From an uncultured Chitinophagales bacterium (GTDB lineage: Bacteria > Bacteroidota > Bacteroidia > Chitinophagales > UBA2359): a stretch of DNA of 38,761 bases. How positions within the stretch are numbered: the first letter of the stretch is position 1; each line of letters opens with the position of its first letter. The position numbers and the translations under genes were made by a program. Below the pieces are notes generated by a model. That model was not told the DNA's origin. It ran no database searches and worked only from the letters and a program-made list of their open reading frames with translations. The stretch lies in the NCBI GenBank assembly GCA_937927195.1, contig CALBCY010000340.1, positions 1 to 38,761 on the forward strand. Direction: 5' to 3'. Below are positions 22,701 to 27,620 of this stretch, piece after piece.

Positions 22701-23246
22701 GACAACTCTTCTGTTTACATTGAAGTGTTGAACAATGACAGCTATGATTCAAATTGCACGCCGATCGTTGAAGTGCTCAATTCGGCTTCCATAAGTGGCA
22801 ATGTTTTAATAAGCGGAGGGACCATTATTTACATTCCTCAATTGGGCAGTCAAGGTCTTGTTTATATTGATTATGAAATTTGCTGTGGAACCGACTGCGA
22901 TCAAGCAACTGTACAAGTTGAGGTTTATCCACATGGAGCTTGCTCTGTTGATGGATTCAGAGTCCCGAATATTTTCAGTCCAAATGGCGATGGAGTAAAC
23001 GAGCAATTCAGCATCCTTGAAGACCAATCTGTTTTCATTGACGATGCTCAGTTTAAGCTCAGTATTTTTGATACCAATGGTTCATTGGTTTATCGAAATG
23101 AAGCTTACAAGAAGGGAGATGTTTGGGATGGTACTTTCTTTGGAGAAGGCAATCCGCTTTCCGAAGGGACTTATTTTTACCAATTTGAAATCATTGAAAA
23201 TGAAACGGCAAGCTTTAAGCAGGGCTTTGTCGAATTGAGAAGATAA
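7725..23246 (+). CDS. Giant type IX-secreted multidomain surface protein (DUF11 repeats, type B C-terminal domain)
   Basis: A single uninterrupted 5173-residue frame. Residues 1-29 are a Sec signal peptide (…SASA, cut before Q30). From 30 to about 2110 is a Cys- and Asn-rich, beta-like region without clear domains. DUF11 domains start near 2115, 2292, 3082, 3245 and 3414, several followed by Asp-rich loops ending EDDHD or EDDQD. Nine copies of a 125-128-residue Ig-like repeat lie in blocks at about 2450-3080 and 3652-4155. Then come two CEAEAG/CDAEAG modules near 4156 and 4369, interleaved with three Cys-rich modules, and four cadherin-like Big_9 type repeats near 4586, 4780, 4878 and 4982. 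Residues 5076-5173 (VPNIFSPNGDGVNEQF … GTYFYQFEI) are the CHU_C/gliding-motility type B sorting domain, so export by the type IX system is expected. It is probably a surface adhesin or sheath protein. No enzyme domain is visible. Confidence 0.93.
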   Translation: MNSINLLIRLLTCLVITGILLPSSPSASAQCPAEIGIEILDLRGVNGFPQTDSMIVCGVADTVAILLYTDDPGNFNSIQLDLNISQGMEYAGFFGSHFENGPSVSALNTSDGSNPSFTISGLNNDSLAVIYFGIKANCAATPEVFGMEIEFLSSYAYIDEAGAVYSCEDSYTPEAEYSSEIKIPVLNILSVEPDNLSITEIDQTSCQNITISQDGLKASINRMDFIIENIDLENLNLEGLYANGSTLNYTYDASSMTLSAPINDSYFYENEIFDGTSSDEYFDEDEQLNIEVCFSLNDCPQGDNTFLLDYEVSYGCGGDVCRDPARKGGSVSFRPNFISNPVSISSVTQQGEFCGDALIYEFELSSTNEDQAEGLWQDLMIKWEACQSSNTQIANISVSGQVLPDSTWFILDGLLNLDFTKLDFDPDGPGGITNTDLDNRFDDLPGGNTLLIEVEVEIVCANGGNCQSNNCEISALELTGIWNCGENFSEISSIDPPINFFYGEESYMTNDTIYWDSRGQYLTEFISTSPETWTASDNGFSLSTDFGYENIAPCNGESVYFVVNVSANTESRNRAIRYQEGSATYEGNPIQGVTWNYEVAGDDTLGLQIQFPATNAQVDISDYYYNLEFYGFCAPDDYLYTNLEIIEPCNCGEAQECEIVRACHNMLSWVRWNGTDCDCNIYAYVDTLYRCNFGYTDKTMTQKVDPATLPTADLQRFLPGDTMYVRLAYEIINSEILHNSNNQWSFGAWHRDVFAPGMLDVTQASFEGWFLNQTENGDITEMGVPSCFNDYPASTRDNYFYPSMRLGNFGVDGHDKTAQGQSEGSYTTCTDDPNINSDYPAEVVSYDYYAASDDYRDGYFQLDIYWNRPENCPYAPSYFTDEDGSDDHVNDCQKDFLFEFPIADGDIIYIDLKVPVVSNPYYHPSSSKWKTNYFYPYASSTTVLESNCKTVKLGTSCNTSYPFEVHNPGDVIAEPEIYMEDCEITVSYNFTLENPTPIVTDGQTPWYENEYRPITAVEALIPTYPNNLVYLGEANITDPLDNTIALSDQYVYDQEAFIDLINNPAALPYIEMINNQECIQGDEAICCVSNNPESSAKLLIMDQAYLDGLEIPIWQIPIVGDDDLRQSGDLCDIMPLINKGMDPFPILAVGGANDCDWSFEYKLSAQCIKEVNYNDFMLTAQFANTYVPNYNSSVWVKTDSVNSSGGSQGISSYWNIENYESYVDPYSPMDSINENYLGLQYWPLTPDPFYSRSNPARQNLTVFTNPDNFIDASNNYPPLVSEIDQQLIAAIDDGPETVQYTICAEEVPNTEIHENMVSSIYIPSNIALTGIYDIDGNAMDFNLLISEFESNVYSVPLPNLGPGACFTYQIETDMLFCIESIAANTICVNTLSGCLLNDKLIELNAASEACNDAEACYRYIQEDTGLQGEWFIEPPQAQNNLCDTLEMAFRLKNVKESDLLNLAITMFIPHNGLELVPGSWEFAHPGGPTTVDSWISIPDPIANPDLSSPLGEAYTYDNPSVYSQDIFQNGLEGISNANTTEDKNKIAFKFKVLTVCEEFVAGSPLRFISTAADGCGGNVSSGLIESVQLFINNIDSDNQAEFLITDVNTELYCGVSNQTINFSALNLSEFASEGETEVCLTLPDGIVYTDLSLNFTSPSEFEPAFVNSSNENGAFRLCFQAPSNIPSGGMMAFNILTNLSGTVTCGEELLDVEIKNYIENNLCSTSNDSCGVYNNTVSNSLQTVSYIPTLNGADLNFVTVCDGDPDIETYNYTLTLNNEGQIYNQKVNLFLIGDLNNNGIADPFEPILDNDSETILLFSGESTEISGEFVIPNSFACSTVLTVDFGLECGCDELNYLLSEVAPDFLEPLPENILTSCEGIPAILDVCEDYKYILDPQDESAGTLTVENGELSFDFNTGENGPVTVYISSLTSSCDQVYELEIYSTDGFDPPAMMNKIVCADGCSQLNLNIPNFILESAEILWTPGSSLDDPTSSSPEICEPTSNMTYNVNIDLGNGCAYDIPYNVQVDLVGEITATVSEHDCYDPNYPPYINIMEGFDIYDIYLIINGNETLMSSINTNIFAPSMSGTYFAKGRNIGDNCSAISNTVEVLGILCEHDLALTKTIKSQSSTPLYPGSEITYSLNVYNQGNSSLTNIVITDFVPEGLIFSPNNSEDWTDSNGDTYLDYTIEGPILPEDSISIDINFQIDSTINIQTKVINSAEILSFRDGLGNDQTSHDIDSSPDNNPDNDGGGNALGSSNDAINGDGSSSESGSDSPATDEDDQDTECSFVEIFDLALRKELAPNQNSTFDIGETVQFEITVFNQGSVAAQNISLVDYIPSGLELADSNWDIDVDGYAIHTINSTINPESELSVFISFIVTQYIANGIIDNFIEISSAEDNMSNQADDIDSTPNSNPNDDGAYEDNEIFNENEDEDDHDIESIQINEPTVPSIDIEKLTNGNQADDINDSDVPTILEGNTVTWIYMVTNTGETDLINLTVNDDIEGLVCEIDFLAMGQTTICSLQGSAQIGEYENTADVVGFPVDEEGNLTDDEPVSDEDISHYIGEEIPVDPDPVFTPSIDIEKLTNGNQADDINDSDVPTILEGNTVTWTYLVTNTGETDLINLTVTDDIEGLVCEIDFLAKGQSTICSLQGIAQIGEYENTADVVGFPVDEDGNLTDDEPVSDEDISHYIGEEIPVDPDPVFTPSIDIEKLTNGNQADDINDSDVPTILEGNTVTWTYLVTNTGETDLINLTVSDDIEGLVCEIDFLAMGQTTICSLQGSAQIGEYENTADVIGFPVDEDGNPTGDNPVSDQDISHYIGEEIPVDPDPVFTPSIDIEKLTNGNQADDINDSDVPTILEGNAVTWTYIITNTGERDLIDLVVNDNVEGLVCEIGYLAIGQSTLCSINGTAQNESYENIADVIGFPVDSEGNLTGDIPVTDSDPSHYIGIDVPTEPFPVYTPSISVEKLTNGFQADDANGPDVPLIEEGAEVTWTYIVSNNGETEISNISVNDNMEGFICEIDFLAIGETSTCTKTGTATDGMYQNMATVTGYPFDPNGGPSNAPISDNDLSHYIGYTVEIFDLALIKQLAAGQSNEVMPGDTVVYSITVINQGNQVTDNIIILDYLPEGSLLADDNWIANLGNAQIVLSVENGTLPPAGLVPGATITMDISVKLSDDLSSDESLANFAEIAGLTDINGNDVGDHDSTPDGINDDNYFIDDEPNGNGNAGGDEDDHDGEIVEVPFCDLALIKTLSNDQEYEVNVGEEVQYIISVFNQGNTTVSNIEVIDYLPEGLSLVSSDWEMDGDNAVVSISFENGFAPDENITIPITCLVNEGAAGLISNYAEISSVIHPNGNIIGDVDSNPDSFNNDLLFNDNDITSNGINGGDEDDHDLEDIFVVPPTDPGPEPEPDPIIDLELTKTINTDTIFIGDQVEYTLTINNISNEAEGLTFDATAVQVTDILPYGTIFLDYESSIGLYNSGTGVWNVGDLDNGGTEVLVITAMVVETGVIVNEAEVSQAGEPDIDSTPANNVPTEDDQANVPLYSTDDLCDNPVECEFVALCVQPGDQLLICPNWCYEGEFEIITNTSSNNGYVEVLSDGCFMYIPLTAAIEAGKDEVTIEAMGVGNNVCLSITYDLTIGGCDPEEPIDLIPSIDIEKLTNGNQADQLTDGDVPSILEGEEVTWTYIVTNNGATDLIDITVMDDVEGLVCEIGFLSAGSSTTCTLQGTAMSGVYTNIADVVGTAVDENGDPTDDEPVTDMDPSHYIGELLPVEAPTPSVDIEKLTNGNQADQLTDDDIPSILEGEEVTWTYIVTNNGETDLIDIVVMDDVEGLVCEIGFLSVGSSTTCTLQGIAIPIVYSNVANVTATPVDEDGEPIGIEPVSDMDVSHYIGEILPIEALTPSIDIEKLTNGNQADQLTDDDLPTILEGTEITWTYIVTNNGETDLIDITVMDDIEGLVCEIDFLEMGESTTCTMQGIAIPIVYSNVANVIATPADENGDPTGDAPVSDSDSSNYVGEENPTEPEPVYWPSIDLEKLTNGNQAEVITDADVPVLDEGDLVTWTYIVSNNGDRDLINVIITDDVEGMVCEIDFLAIGESNICTLQGIARAGNYSNIGEVIAIPVDEEGHPTAEDPVTDSDPSNYIGEEIPVIDPPSCEAEAGELIPINETVCEGEYLGAYISEYPYSPAGFLVNYLLVKDGEILEAAILPNFNSNEIGDYEIYMLVFDPGSINPASIGDLSSLNDLLNSAEICGSLSTNPANIYVQNCQIDCDQADQEQCVEPYADNQDPHEICIDFCSEGMVIQDMSSTFSCGLNANGNHCFTFLPLPGFIGENIIEVNACNDSGQCETASITITVSPYCDGIPEPETCDAEAGSLTAVYDEICAGQICGAVINEYPNSPSGFNVRYLLVSNGSILETSNVPNFGALAIGSYGIHSLVYNPADFNPNDYTNLNAINQILIQGGGNYCGSLLMNPAIINIVDCTNECDGADQNICVAPFYEDQNGHVICLDYCAEGMEIQDIQSIFACGTNTLGGACFKFTPLPSFEGENILEVTACNAQGVCETATVTILVSSNCDGIEPEPENENPNAVTDNVTTPENTAITINALNNDSDPDGDNIYFCNAVGDLNPLNGTLTLTGSGFIYTPNQGFSGQDSFTYTICDGNGGSDQTTVYITVEAAAVNCNTDETLCVAPFLSNQTSTLVCVDFCGSGMNINNLDSDFNCGLEIGDNNCFHYTPLPLFAGVNHIMVEGCNAQGQCETVNVYITVSENCGNQPPINTNNPPTAINDYVDTEMNTSISINAMSNDGDPDGDSLSFCGHGNPNNGTIGISGNGFIYTPNSGFHGSDSFTYNVCDEEGLSSSATVYITVDGPDFEGFEITAIDDQVNTTCGDDIFIEVLDNDYNPAGTMLYLCGFGNPSNGYLIQSGYGFIYTPNGDFTGTDSFSYTACSDGLTEDEAMVYINVSCQGNPGSEIPNNGNPTGVNAIDDQTTTPDNSSVYIEVLNNDSYDSNCTPIVEVLNSASISGNVLISGGTIIYIPQLGSQGLVYIDYEICCGTDCDQATVQVEVYPHGACSVDGFRVPNIFSPNGDGVNEQFSILEDQSVFIDDAQFKLSIFDTNGSLVYRNEAYKKGDVWDGTFFGEGNPLSEGTYFYQFEIIENETASFKQGFVELRR
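15072..16970 (+). repeat. Five tandem 384-base repeats inside the giant gene
   Basis: Units begin at 15072, 15456, 15840, 16224 and 16608, each exactly 384 bases (128 codons) after the last. The anchor is (P)SIDIEKLTNGNQADD, and each unit ends near SHYIG. The first four are nearly identical at DNA level over long stretches, while the fifth is diverged. Every unit keeps two Cys about 15 residues apart (VCEIDFLAxGQTTICS), probably a disulfide, and a VTWTY strand. The near-identity of units 1-4 points to recent duplication or gene conversion. Confidence 0.93.
18681..20193 (+). repeat. Second block: four 375-384-base repeats of the same family
   Basis: Units begin at 18681, 19056, 19431 and 19815 (spacings 375, 375 and 384 bases). 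They carry the same anchor in the form SIDIEKLTNGNQADQLTD and the same paired Cys. They share more with each other than with the first block, suggesting separate expansion after the two blocks were established. They are separated from the first block by three DUF11 domains and one Cys-rich module. Confidence 0.9.
20194..22940 (+). repeat. C-terminal repeat families: AEAG modules, Cys-rich modules, cadherin-like repeats
   Basis: Two AEAG modules start near 20194 and 20832 (CEAEAGELIP and CDAEAGSLTA; both contain NEYP- or SEYP-like turns and a (N/A)YLLV-like strand). Cys-rich modules follow near 20540, 21185 and 21770, sharing C(V)xPF/Y … ICxDxCxxGM … CGL … FTPLPxF … ACNxxGxCET. A looser fourth relative occurs near 18380. 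Four Big_9/cadherin-like repeats start near 21484, 22066, 22360 and 22670, with the marks FIYTPNxxFxGxDSFTY. All are protein-level repeats with modest DNA identity. Confidence 0.82.
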
Positions 23247-23331
23247 TTTGTTTATGCCTACGAGCTATCGAAAGCTAAACGTTCAAAAAATCGATACTTA
23301 AAAATTTTTATTATTTCTATTATGCTGATTT

Positions 23332-23369
23332 TCCCGGCTCTGTTTGGTACAGAGCTGGGATTTTTTTTT
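23332..23369 (+). terminator. Rho-independent terminator of the giant gene
   Basis: TCCCGGCTCTG at 23332-23342 pairs with CAGAGCTGGGA at 23350-23360 (11 pairs, one G-U wobble, seven-base loop). Nine T residues follow directly. It lies 86 bases after the stop of the giant gene on the same strand. Confidence 0.9.
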
Positions 23370-23885
23370 GTGGAATGAGCTTTTAAATAGGTCAATTTAA
23401 ATTAGTGGCAAAAGGCAATCTTTGAGATAGAACAAAAGGGACATATTTTAACTGTTTAATTTTGACTGTCTAATTTTGACTGTTTCAATCCCTTCAAGCC
23501 ATTGAAAATTATTGATTTGATGAATCATGGCTTAGATGGCTCAGGTTTAACTATCTTTGACACAATAACTAATTCCATTCTTATTTAGTCCAAATCTATT
23601 GAAGAGCTAGATTTTGAAATTAGAGCATGTTGTGAATTTCACCACATCGCTTCAAAATGGCTTCAAAAAGTTTTTTTAATCAGCTCTTCGTTTGCTTATT
23701 CCAGTCCATAATCCTTTTGTGGACACAATTATAAGCTTCGATCCGATCAAAAATCCTCTTATTTTGGCTGTAATCTTCTACTCTGTAAACTCCTATTAGC
23801 AGCAGGATTGATATTTATAAAAAATTTCCTACTAGACTATTGGTAGATTTTATTTAAGACAAAATTGATTTAAAATTAAAAGGTT
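23370..23885. other. Intergenic region with a 14-base tandem repeat
   Basis: No gene is seen. At 23451-23492 there are three head-to-tail copies of a 14-base unit: ACTGTTTAATTTTG, ACTGTCTAATTTTG, then a degraded ACTGTTTCAATCCC. The rest is ordinary AT-rich spacer that should hold the promoter of the mechanosensitive channel gene, though no convincing promoter boxes could be assigned. Confidence 0.6.
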
Positions 23886-25130
23886 ATGCTTGAAATTATT
23901 AGAAACTGGATCGTTGTCCAAGGCTTGGATTTGTCTTTTGCAAACATCTTGGCTAGGAGTTTAATTTTTACTTTGATAATTCTTCTAAGCATCATCGTTT
24001 ATGTGCTTGCGAAACGCTTTATTCTAAGAGGAGTGGCCGTTATTATAAGTCGGACAAGCACACAATGGGATGATATTTTTCTAAGAGAAAAAGTATTCAC
24101 CCGACTGGCTCACATTGCGCCAGCCATTGTTCTTTATGTATCTATTTCAATCCCTTTCGCAGGTTACGATTGGCTGATTACCGTGCTTCATGGTTTGGTT
24201 TTAATCTATATGATTGCCATGAGTATACTTGCAATTGATGCAGTCTTAAATGCTTCTCTGGCTATTTACACCACTTATGAAATTTCAAATAGAATTCCGA
24301 TCAAGGGCTTTATTCAGGTTTTTAAAATCATTCTTTATTCGGCAGGTATCATATTTATTTTATCCATTTTACTCAATAAAACACCTTTCTATTTGTTTAG
24401 CAGCTTGGGGGCACTGACTGCAGTTTTGATGTTTATTTTTAAAGATGCAATTTTGGGATTTGTTGCCGGGATACAATTATCAGCAAATCGGATGGTCTCC
24501 AATGGGGACTGGATTGAAATGCCAAAATATGGCGCAAATGGTGATATTATTGAAATAGCTTTAACCACGGTAAAAGTTCAAAATTGGGATAAAACAATTA
24601 CTACGATTCCGACCTATGCCCTAATTACCGATTCCTTTAAAAACTGGCGTGGAATGTCTGAATCAGATGGCAGGAGAATTAAGAGATCGATCAGTATAGA
24701 TATGAATACCATAAAATTCTGTACAGAAGACATGTTGAACCGATTTAGTAAAATTCAGTACATCTCGGGTTACATTGAAAAAAAGAAAGTAGAACTGCAA
24801 GAAAAAAACAGATTGGAGCAGGTTGATAATTCCAGCCCAGTGAATGGAAACAGGATGACAAATATTGGAACATTTCAGGCTTATATCAAAACCTATTTAA
24901 TGAACAATCCAATGATCAACACAGACATGACATTTTTGGTTAGGCAACTAGATCCAACTGAACATGGATTGCCCATAGAAATTTATGTTTTTAGCAAGGT
25001 CAAGGAATGGGAGAATTATGAAAGTATACAATCAAATATTTTCGATCACATTTTAGCCGTTGTACCGGAATTTGACTTGCGAGTTTTTCAAGATCCTACA
25101 GGTACAGACTTTAACAAATTGGTCAGCTAG
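23886..25130 (+). CDS. ybdG: YbdG-like MscS-family mechanosensitive channel
   Basis: A 414-residue inner-membrane protein, almost the same length as E. coli YbdG (MscM). Five or so hydrophobic segments occupy about residues 18-200. The pore-lining helix region (LFSSLGALTAVLMFIFKDAI) leads into the MscS beta domain with ILGFVAGIQLSANRMVSNGD and WIEMPKYGANGDIIEIALTTVKVQNWDKT. The phrase IPTYALITDSFKNWRGM is highly characteristic of the YbdG subgroup. The cytoplasmic C-terminal domain runs to 414. Such channels open under membrane tension and relieve osmotic downshock. The gene stands alone, convergent with the TetR-like gene, with an 81-base gap. The ATG at 23886 is preceded by AAAAGGTT, a weak ribosome-binding site. 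Confidence 0.93.
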   Translation: MLEIIRNWIVVQGLDLSFANILARSLIFTLIILLSIIVYVLAKRFILRGVAVIISRTSTQWDDIFLREKVFTRLAHIAPAIVLYVSISIPFAGYDWLITVLHGLVLIYMIAMSILAIDAVLNASLAIYTTYEISNRIPIKGFIQVFKIILYSAGIIFILSILLNKTPFYLFSSLGALTAVLMFIFKDAILGFVAGIQLSANRMVSNGDWIEMPKYGANGDIIEIALTTVKVQNWDKTITTIPTYALITDSFKNWRGMSESDGRRIKRSISIDMNTIKFCTEDMLNRFSKIQYISGYIEKKKVELQEKNRLEQVDNSSPVNGNRMTNIGTFQAYIKTYLMNNPMINTDMTFLVRQLDPTEHGLPIEIYVFSKVKEWENYESIQSNIFDHILAVVPEFDLRVFQDPTGTDFNKLVS

Positions 25131-25154
25131 GGAATTGACTTCTGTAGGACGGAC

Positions 25155-25206
25155 AGATTAGAATTATTGATTGACAAAATTATTGAATATTGATTATTGA
25201 TTCGGG
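25155..25206 (+). repeat. AT-rich interspersed repeat, copy 2
   Basis: This reads AGATTAGAATTATTGATTGA and continues to TATTGATTATTGATTCGG. It matches the copy at 4233-4275 (opposite strand) apart from a small insertion. It starts 25 bases after the channel stop codon. Confidence 0.55.
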
Positions 25207-25211
25207 TGATT

Positions 25212-25889
25212 TTATTTTATAAGCATTTTAGCTACATAAAATTTCAACAGCTTATTCACCTCTGTGTAATTCTCGTCTTTTACTTTAATGTCTGTAAGTC
25301 TTGGTAGGTGTTCCGCAAAATAAATCTCATTGTTTGCCATTTCAAAAAGGTTGCTTGCAAAAGAATGTGGATAAGGAAACTTGTTATTTATTTCAAGTAT
25401 AACATCTGCTACCTTTTGGATGAGGCCCTTGTAGCTAAGATAAAATCCTTGTTTGTTCTCTTCATCAATGTTTTTAGTATGATAAGATTTGGCTGATTCA
25501 TTGATAATGATTCGATGTAGAATTTTCTCATTCACAAAGTCCACCGACGGGTTCTCTATGCTGGCCTGTACAAAATTATCAATGATTATATCCAATTTCC
25601 TATTGGGGTCTATGATATTCTTGGTGTTATATTCAATAAGATAGCTGACCCAATTCCAATACCAAACAACAAGATAGGTCAGTAGAAAGTGTTTATTCTC
25701 AAAATATCGGTACAAGGAAGTCTCGTTGGACCCCATTCTAAAAGCCAGCTTTTTAAAAGTAAAAGACTCAAATCCAATTTCATCAAACAAGAGGATGCTG
25801 TGATTAATAATGCTCCTGCCCAATTTGCTTTCCAATGGATCTTTTAATGATAAGCCATGGGGTATTGATATATCTGATAATATAAGCAT
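25212..25889 (-). CDS. TetR-family-like transcriptional regulator
   Basis: About 225 residues from the ATG at 25889 (MLILSDISIPHG). The N-terminal helix-turn-helix region includes LGRSIINHSILLFDEIGFES, then FTFKKLAFRMGSNETSLYRYF and ENKHFLLTYLV, which match the TetR DNA-binding pattern (…SLYRYFxNKxxLL…). The C-terminal part is an all-helical ligand or dimer domain of no recognised type. The frame is open back to 26084, but that longer form would run through the intergenic palindromes and into the divergent SulP gene, so the shorter start is chosen; starts a few codons further up are possible. It probably represses or controls the SulP-Usp operon and itself through the sites at 25932-25992. 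The effector is unknown. Confidence 0.83.
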   Translation of the reverse strand: MLILSDISIPHGLSLKDPLESKLGRSIINHSILLFDEIGFESFTFKKLAFRMGSNETSLYRYFENKHFLLTYLVVWYWNWVSYLIEYNTKNIIDPNRKLDIIIDNFVQASIENPSVDFVNEKILHRIIINESAKSYHTKNIDEENKQGFYLSYKGLIQKVADVILEINNKFPYPHSFASNLFEMANNEIYFAEHLPRLTDIKVKDENYTEVNKLLKFYVAKMLIK

Positions 25890-25931
25890 AGACCCGCAAT
25901 ATATGGAATTGTCCTTAATTAAGTAAAATGA

Positions 25932-25992
25932 AATACTAATGTTCTTATAAGTCTTGCACATATACTTGTAAGTAATACTAACTTTTAGTATT
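25932..25992. promoter_or_regulatory. Candidate operator between TetR-like and SulP genes
   Basis: AATACTAACTTTTAGTATT (25974-25992) is a perfect inverted repeat with eight-base arms and a CTT centre. The left arm AATACTAA recurs as a lone half-site at 25932-25939, 42 bases away. A smaller palindrome, TACTTGTAAGTA, lies at 25963-25974. On the plus strand a TTG (25966-25968) followed about 20 bases later by TATTTTG (25989-25995) is a near match to the Bacteroidota promoter (TTG / TAnnTTTG, one base short), so the palindrome would lie within the SulP promoter. The position between divergent regulator and transporter genes fits a TetR operator. Binding is inferred. Confidence 0.6.
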
Positions 25993-26011
25993 TTGTACGA
26001 AACAGGATAAT

Positions 26012-27601
26012 ATGAGGGATCAAATTCAATATTTAAAGAATGATATTCCGGCAAGTTTAGTTGTCTTTTTTGTGGCCATTCCATTGTGTTTGGGAATCGC
26101 CCTGGCCAGTGGCGCCCCGCTGTTCTCTGGTTTAATTGCAGGAATTGTGGGCGGTATTGTCGTAGGAATCCTAAGTGGCTCTAAAATTGGTGTAAGCGGA
26201 CCGGCTGCCGGCCTAGCTGCAATCGTGCTATCGGCCATAGCTAGCTTAGGAAGTTGGGAAAACTTCTTATTGGCAGTTGTTTTAGGAGGCGTCATTCAAA
26301 TAGTTTTTGGATTATTAAAAGCTGGTGTCATTGGTTATTATTTTCCTTCATCTGTCATTAAAGGAATGCTGACTGGAATTGGTATCATTATCATTCTTAA
26401 ACAAATTCCTCACTTCTTTGGCTATGATTCGGATCCAGAAGGAGATTTTGCATTCAGCCAAGTAGATGGAGGCAATACCTTCTCAGGAATCTTAGAGGCA
26501 TTGAGTAATATCAGCATAGGATCCACTATTATTGGCCTTATTGCCTTAGCGATCCTAATACTCTGGAGTACTGTTTTATCGAAAAAAGGAAAATTCTTTC
26601 AGTTGGTTCAAGGGCCTTTAGTGGCTGTAGTTGTAGGAATTGTTTACTATTTTCTGACCGCATCAAACTCTAAATTTGGAATTAGTGCAGAACACTTGGT
26701 TAGTGTTCCTGTACCGAAAGATTTTGATTCATTTCTTGGCCAATTTAGTTTTCCTAATTTCAAAGCAATCACAAACCCAGAAATTTGGGTAATCGGATTT
26801 ACAATTGCTTTGGTAGCCAGCCTTGAAACATTGTTATGCGTTGAAGCCACAGACAAGTTAGATCCGCATAAAAATGTAACACCAACAAATAGAGAATTGT
26901 TAGCACAAGGAACCGGGAATATTATTTCTGGTATGATTGGAGGACTTCCTATCACTCAGGTTATTGTTAGGAGTTCAGCAAATATACAGTCGGGAGGAAG
27001 AACCAAAATGTCTGCAATTATCCATGGGTTTCTATTGTTAATTTCAGTGGTAATGATACCTACCTTGCTAAATAAAATTCCCTTGTCTGTCTTAGCAGCA
27101 ATACTTTTTATAGTTGGTTATAAACTAGCAAAACCGTCTCTATTTAAGAAAATGTATGACCTTGGCATGATTCATTTTGTTCCATTTATTGTCACCGTTT
27201 TAGGCATAGTTTTTATCGATTTATTATATGGTATCGGTTTAGGCTTACTAGTTGGTATTGTTGTTATTCTAATCAAAAGTTACCAAAATTCTCATTTCTT
27301 AAATATCGAGGATAAGAGCAATGGGAAGCATAAAATCAAAATGACATTAGCAGAAGAAGTAACTTTTTTTAACAAAGGTCCAATTTTAAAAGAACTAGAT
27401 AGCCTTCCACGAGATAGTTACTTAGAATTAGATGTAAGGAAAACAAGGTATTTAGATCATGATGTTGTTGAAATATTAGAAGATTTTGCAGTTAAGGCAA
27501 AAGATAGAAATATTGATATAAAAATAGTATCAGACAGTGGTATTGTAGAAAACCCACCTAGTTATAAAGAGTTCTTTAAACTCACAACAATTACAGCTTA
27601 A
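26012..27601 (+). CDS. SulP-family inorganic anion transporter
   Basis: A 529-residue membrane protein. Residues 10-430 are a run of 10 or more hydrophobic helices with the SulP signature region near the start (NDIPASLVVFFVAIPLCLGI, then GSKIGVSGPAAGLAAIV). The mid-protein segment ETLLCVEATDKLDPHKNVTP precedes NRELLAQGTGNIISGMIGGL, which is diagnostic of SLC26/SulP carriers. Residues about 440-529 form a short STAS-like cytoplasmic domain. SulP proteins carry sulfate, bicarbonate or other anions, often with Na+ or H+. The substrate here is not determined, and no carbonic anhydrase gene is adjacent. It is divergent from the TetR-like gene and 19 bases upstream of a universal stress protein gene, so a two-gene operon is likely. 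Confidence 0.93.
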   Translation: MRDQIQYLKNDIPASLVVFFVAIPLCLGIALASGAPLFSGLIAGIVGGIVVGILSGSKIGVSGPAAGLAAIVLSAIASLGSWENFLLAVVLGGVIQIVFGLLKAGVIGYYFPSSVIKGMLTGIGIIIILKQIPHFFGYDSDPEGDFAFSQVDGGNTFSGILEALSNISIGSTIIGLIALAILILWSTVLSKKGKFFQLVQGPLVAVVVGIVYYFLTASNSKFGISAEHLVSVPVPKDFDSFLGQFSFPNFKAITNPEIWVIGFTIALVASLETLLCVEATDKLDPHKNVTPTNRELLAQGTGNIISGMIGGLPITQVIVRSSANIQSGGRTKMSAIIHGFLLLISVVMIPTLLNKIPLSVLAAILFIVGYKLAKPSLFKKMYDLGMIHFVPFIVTVLGIVFIDLLYGIGLGLLVGIVVILIKSYQNSHFLNIEDKSNGKHKIKMTLAEEVTFFNKGPILKELDSLPRDSYLELDVRKTRYLDHDVVEILEDFAVKAKDRNIDIKIVSDSGIVENPPSYKEFFKLTTITA

Positions 27602-27620
27602 CAATTATAAAATTAAAACA

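Noticed and set aside
25890..26084. Upstream extension of the TetR-like frame
   Set aside because: It would read through the palindromic control region and into the divergent SulP coding sequence; the extra residues look random.
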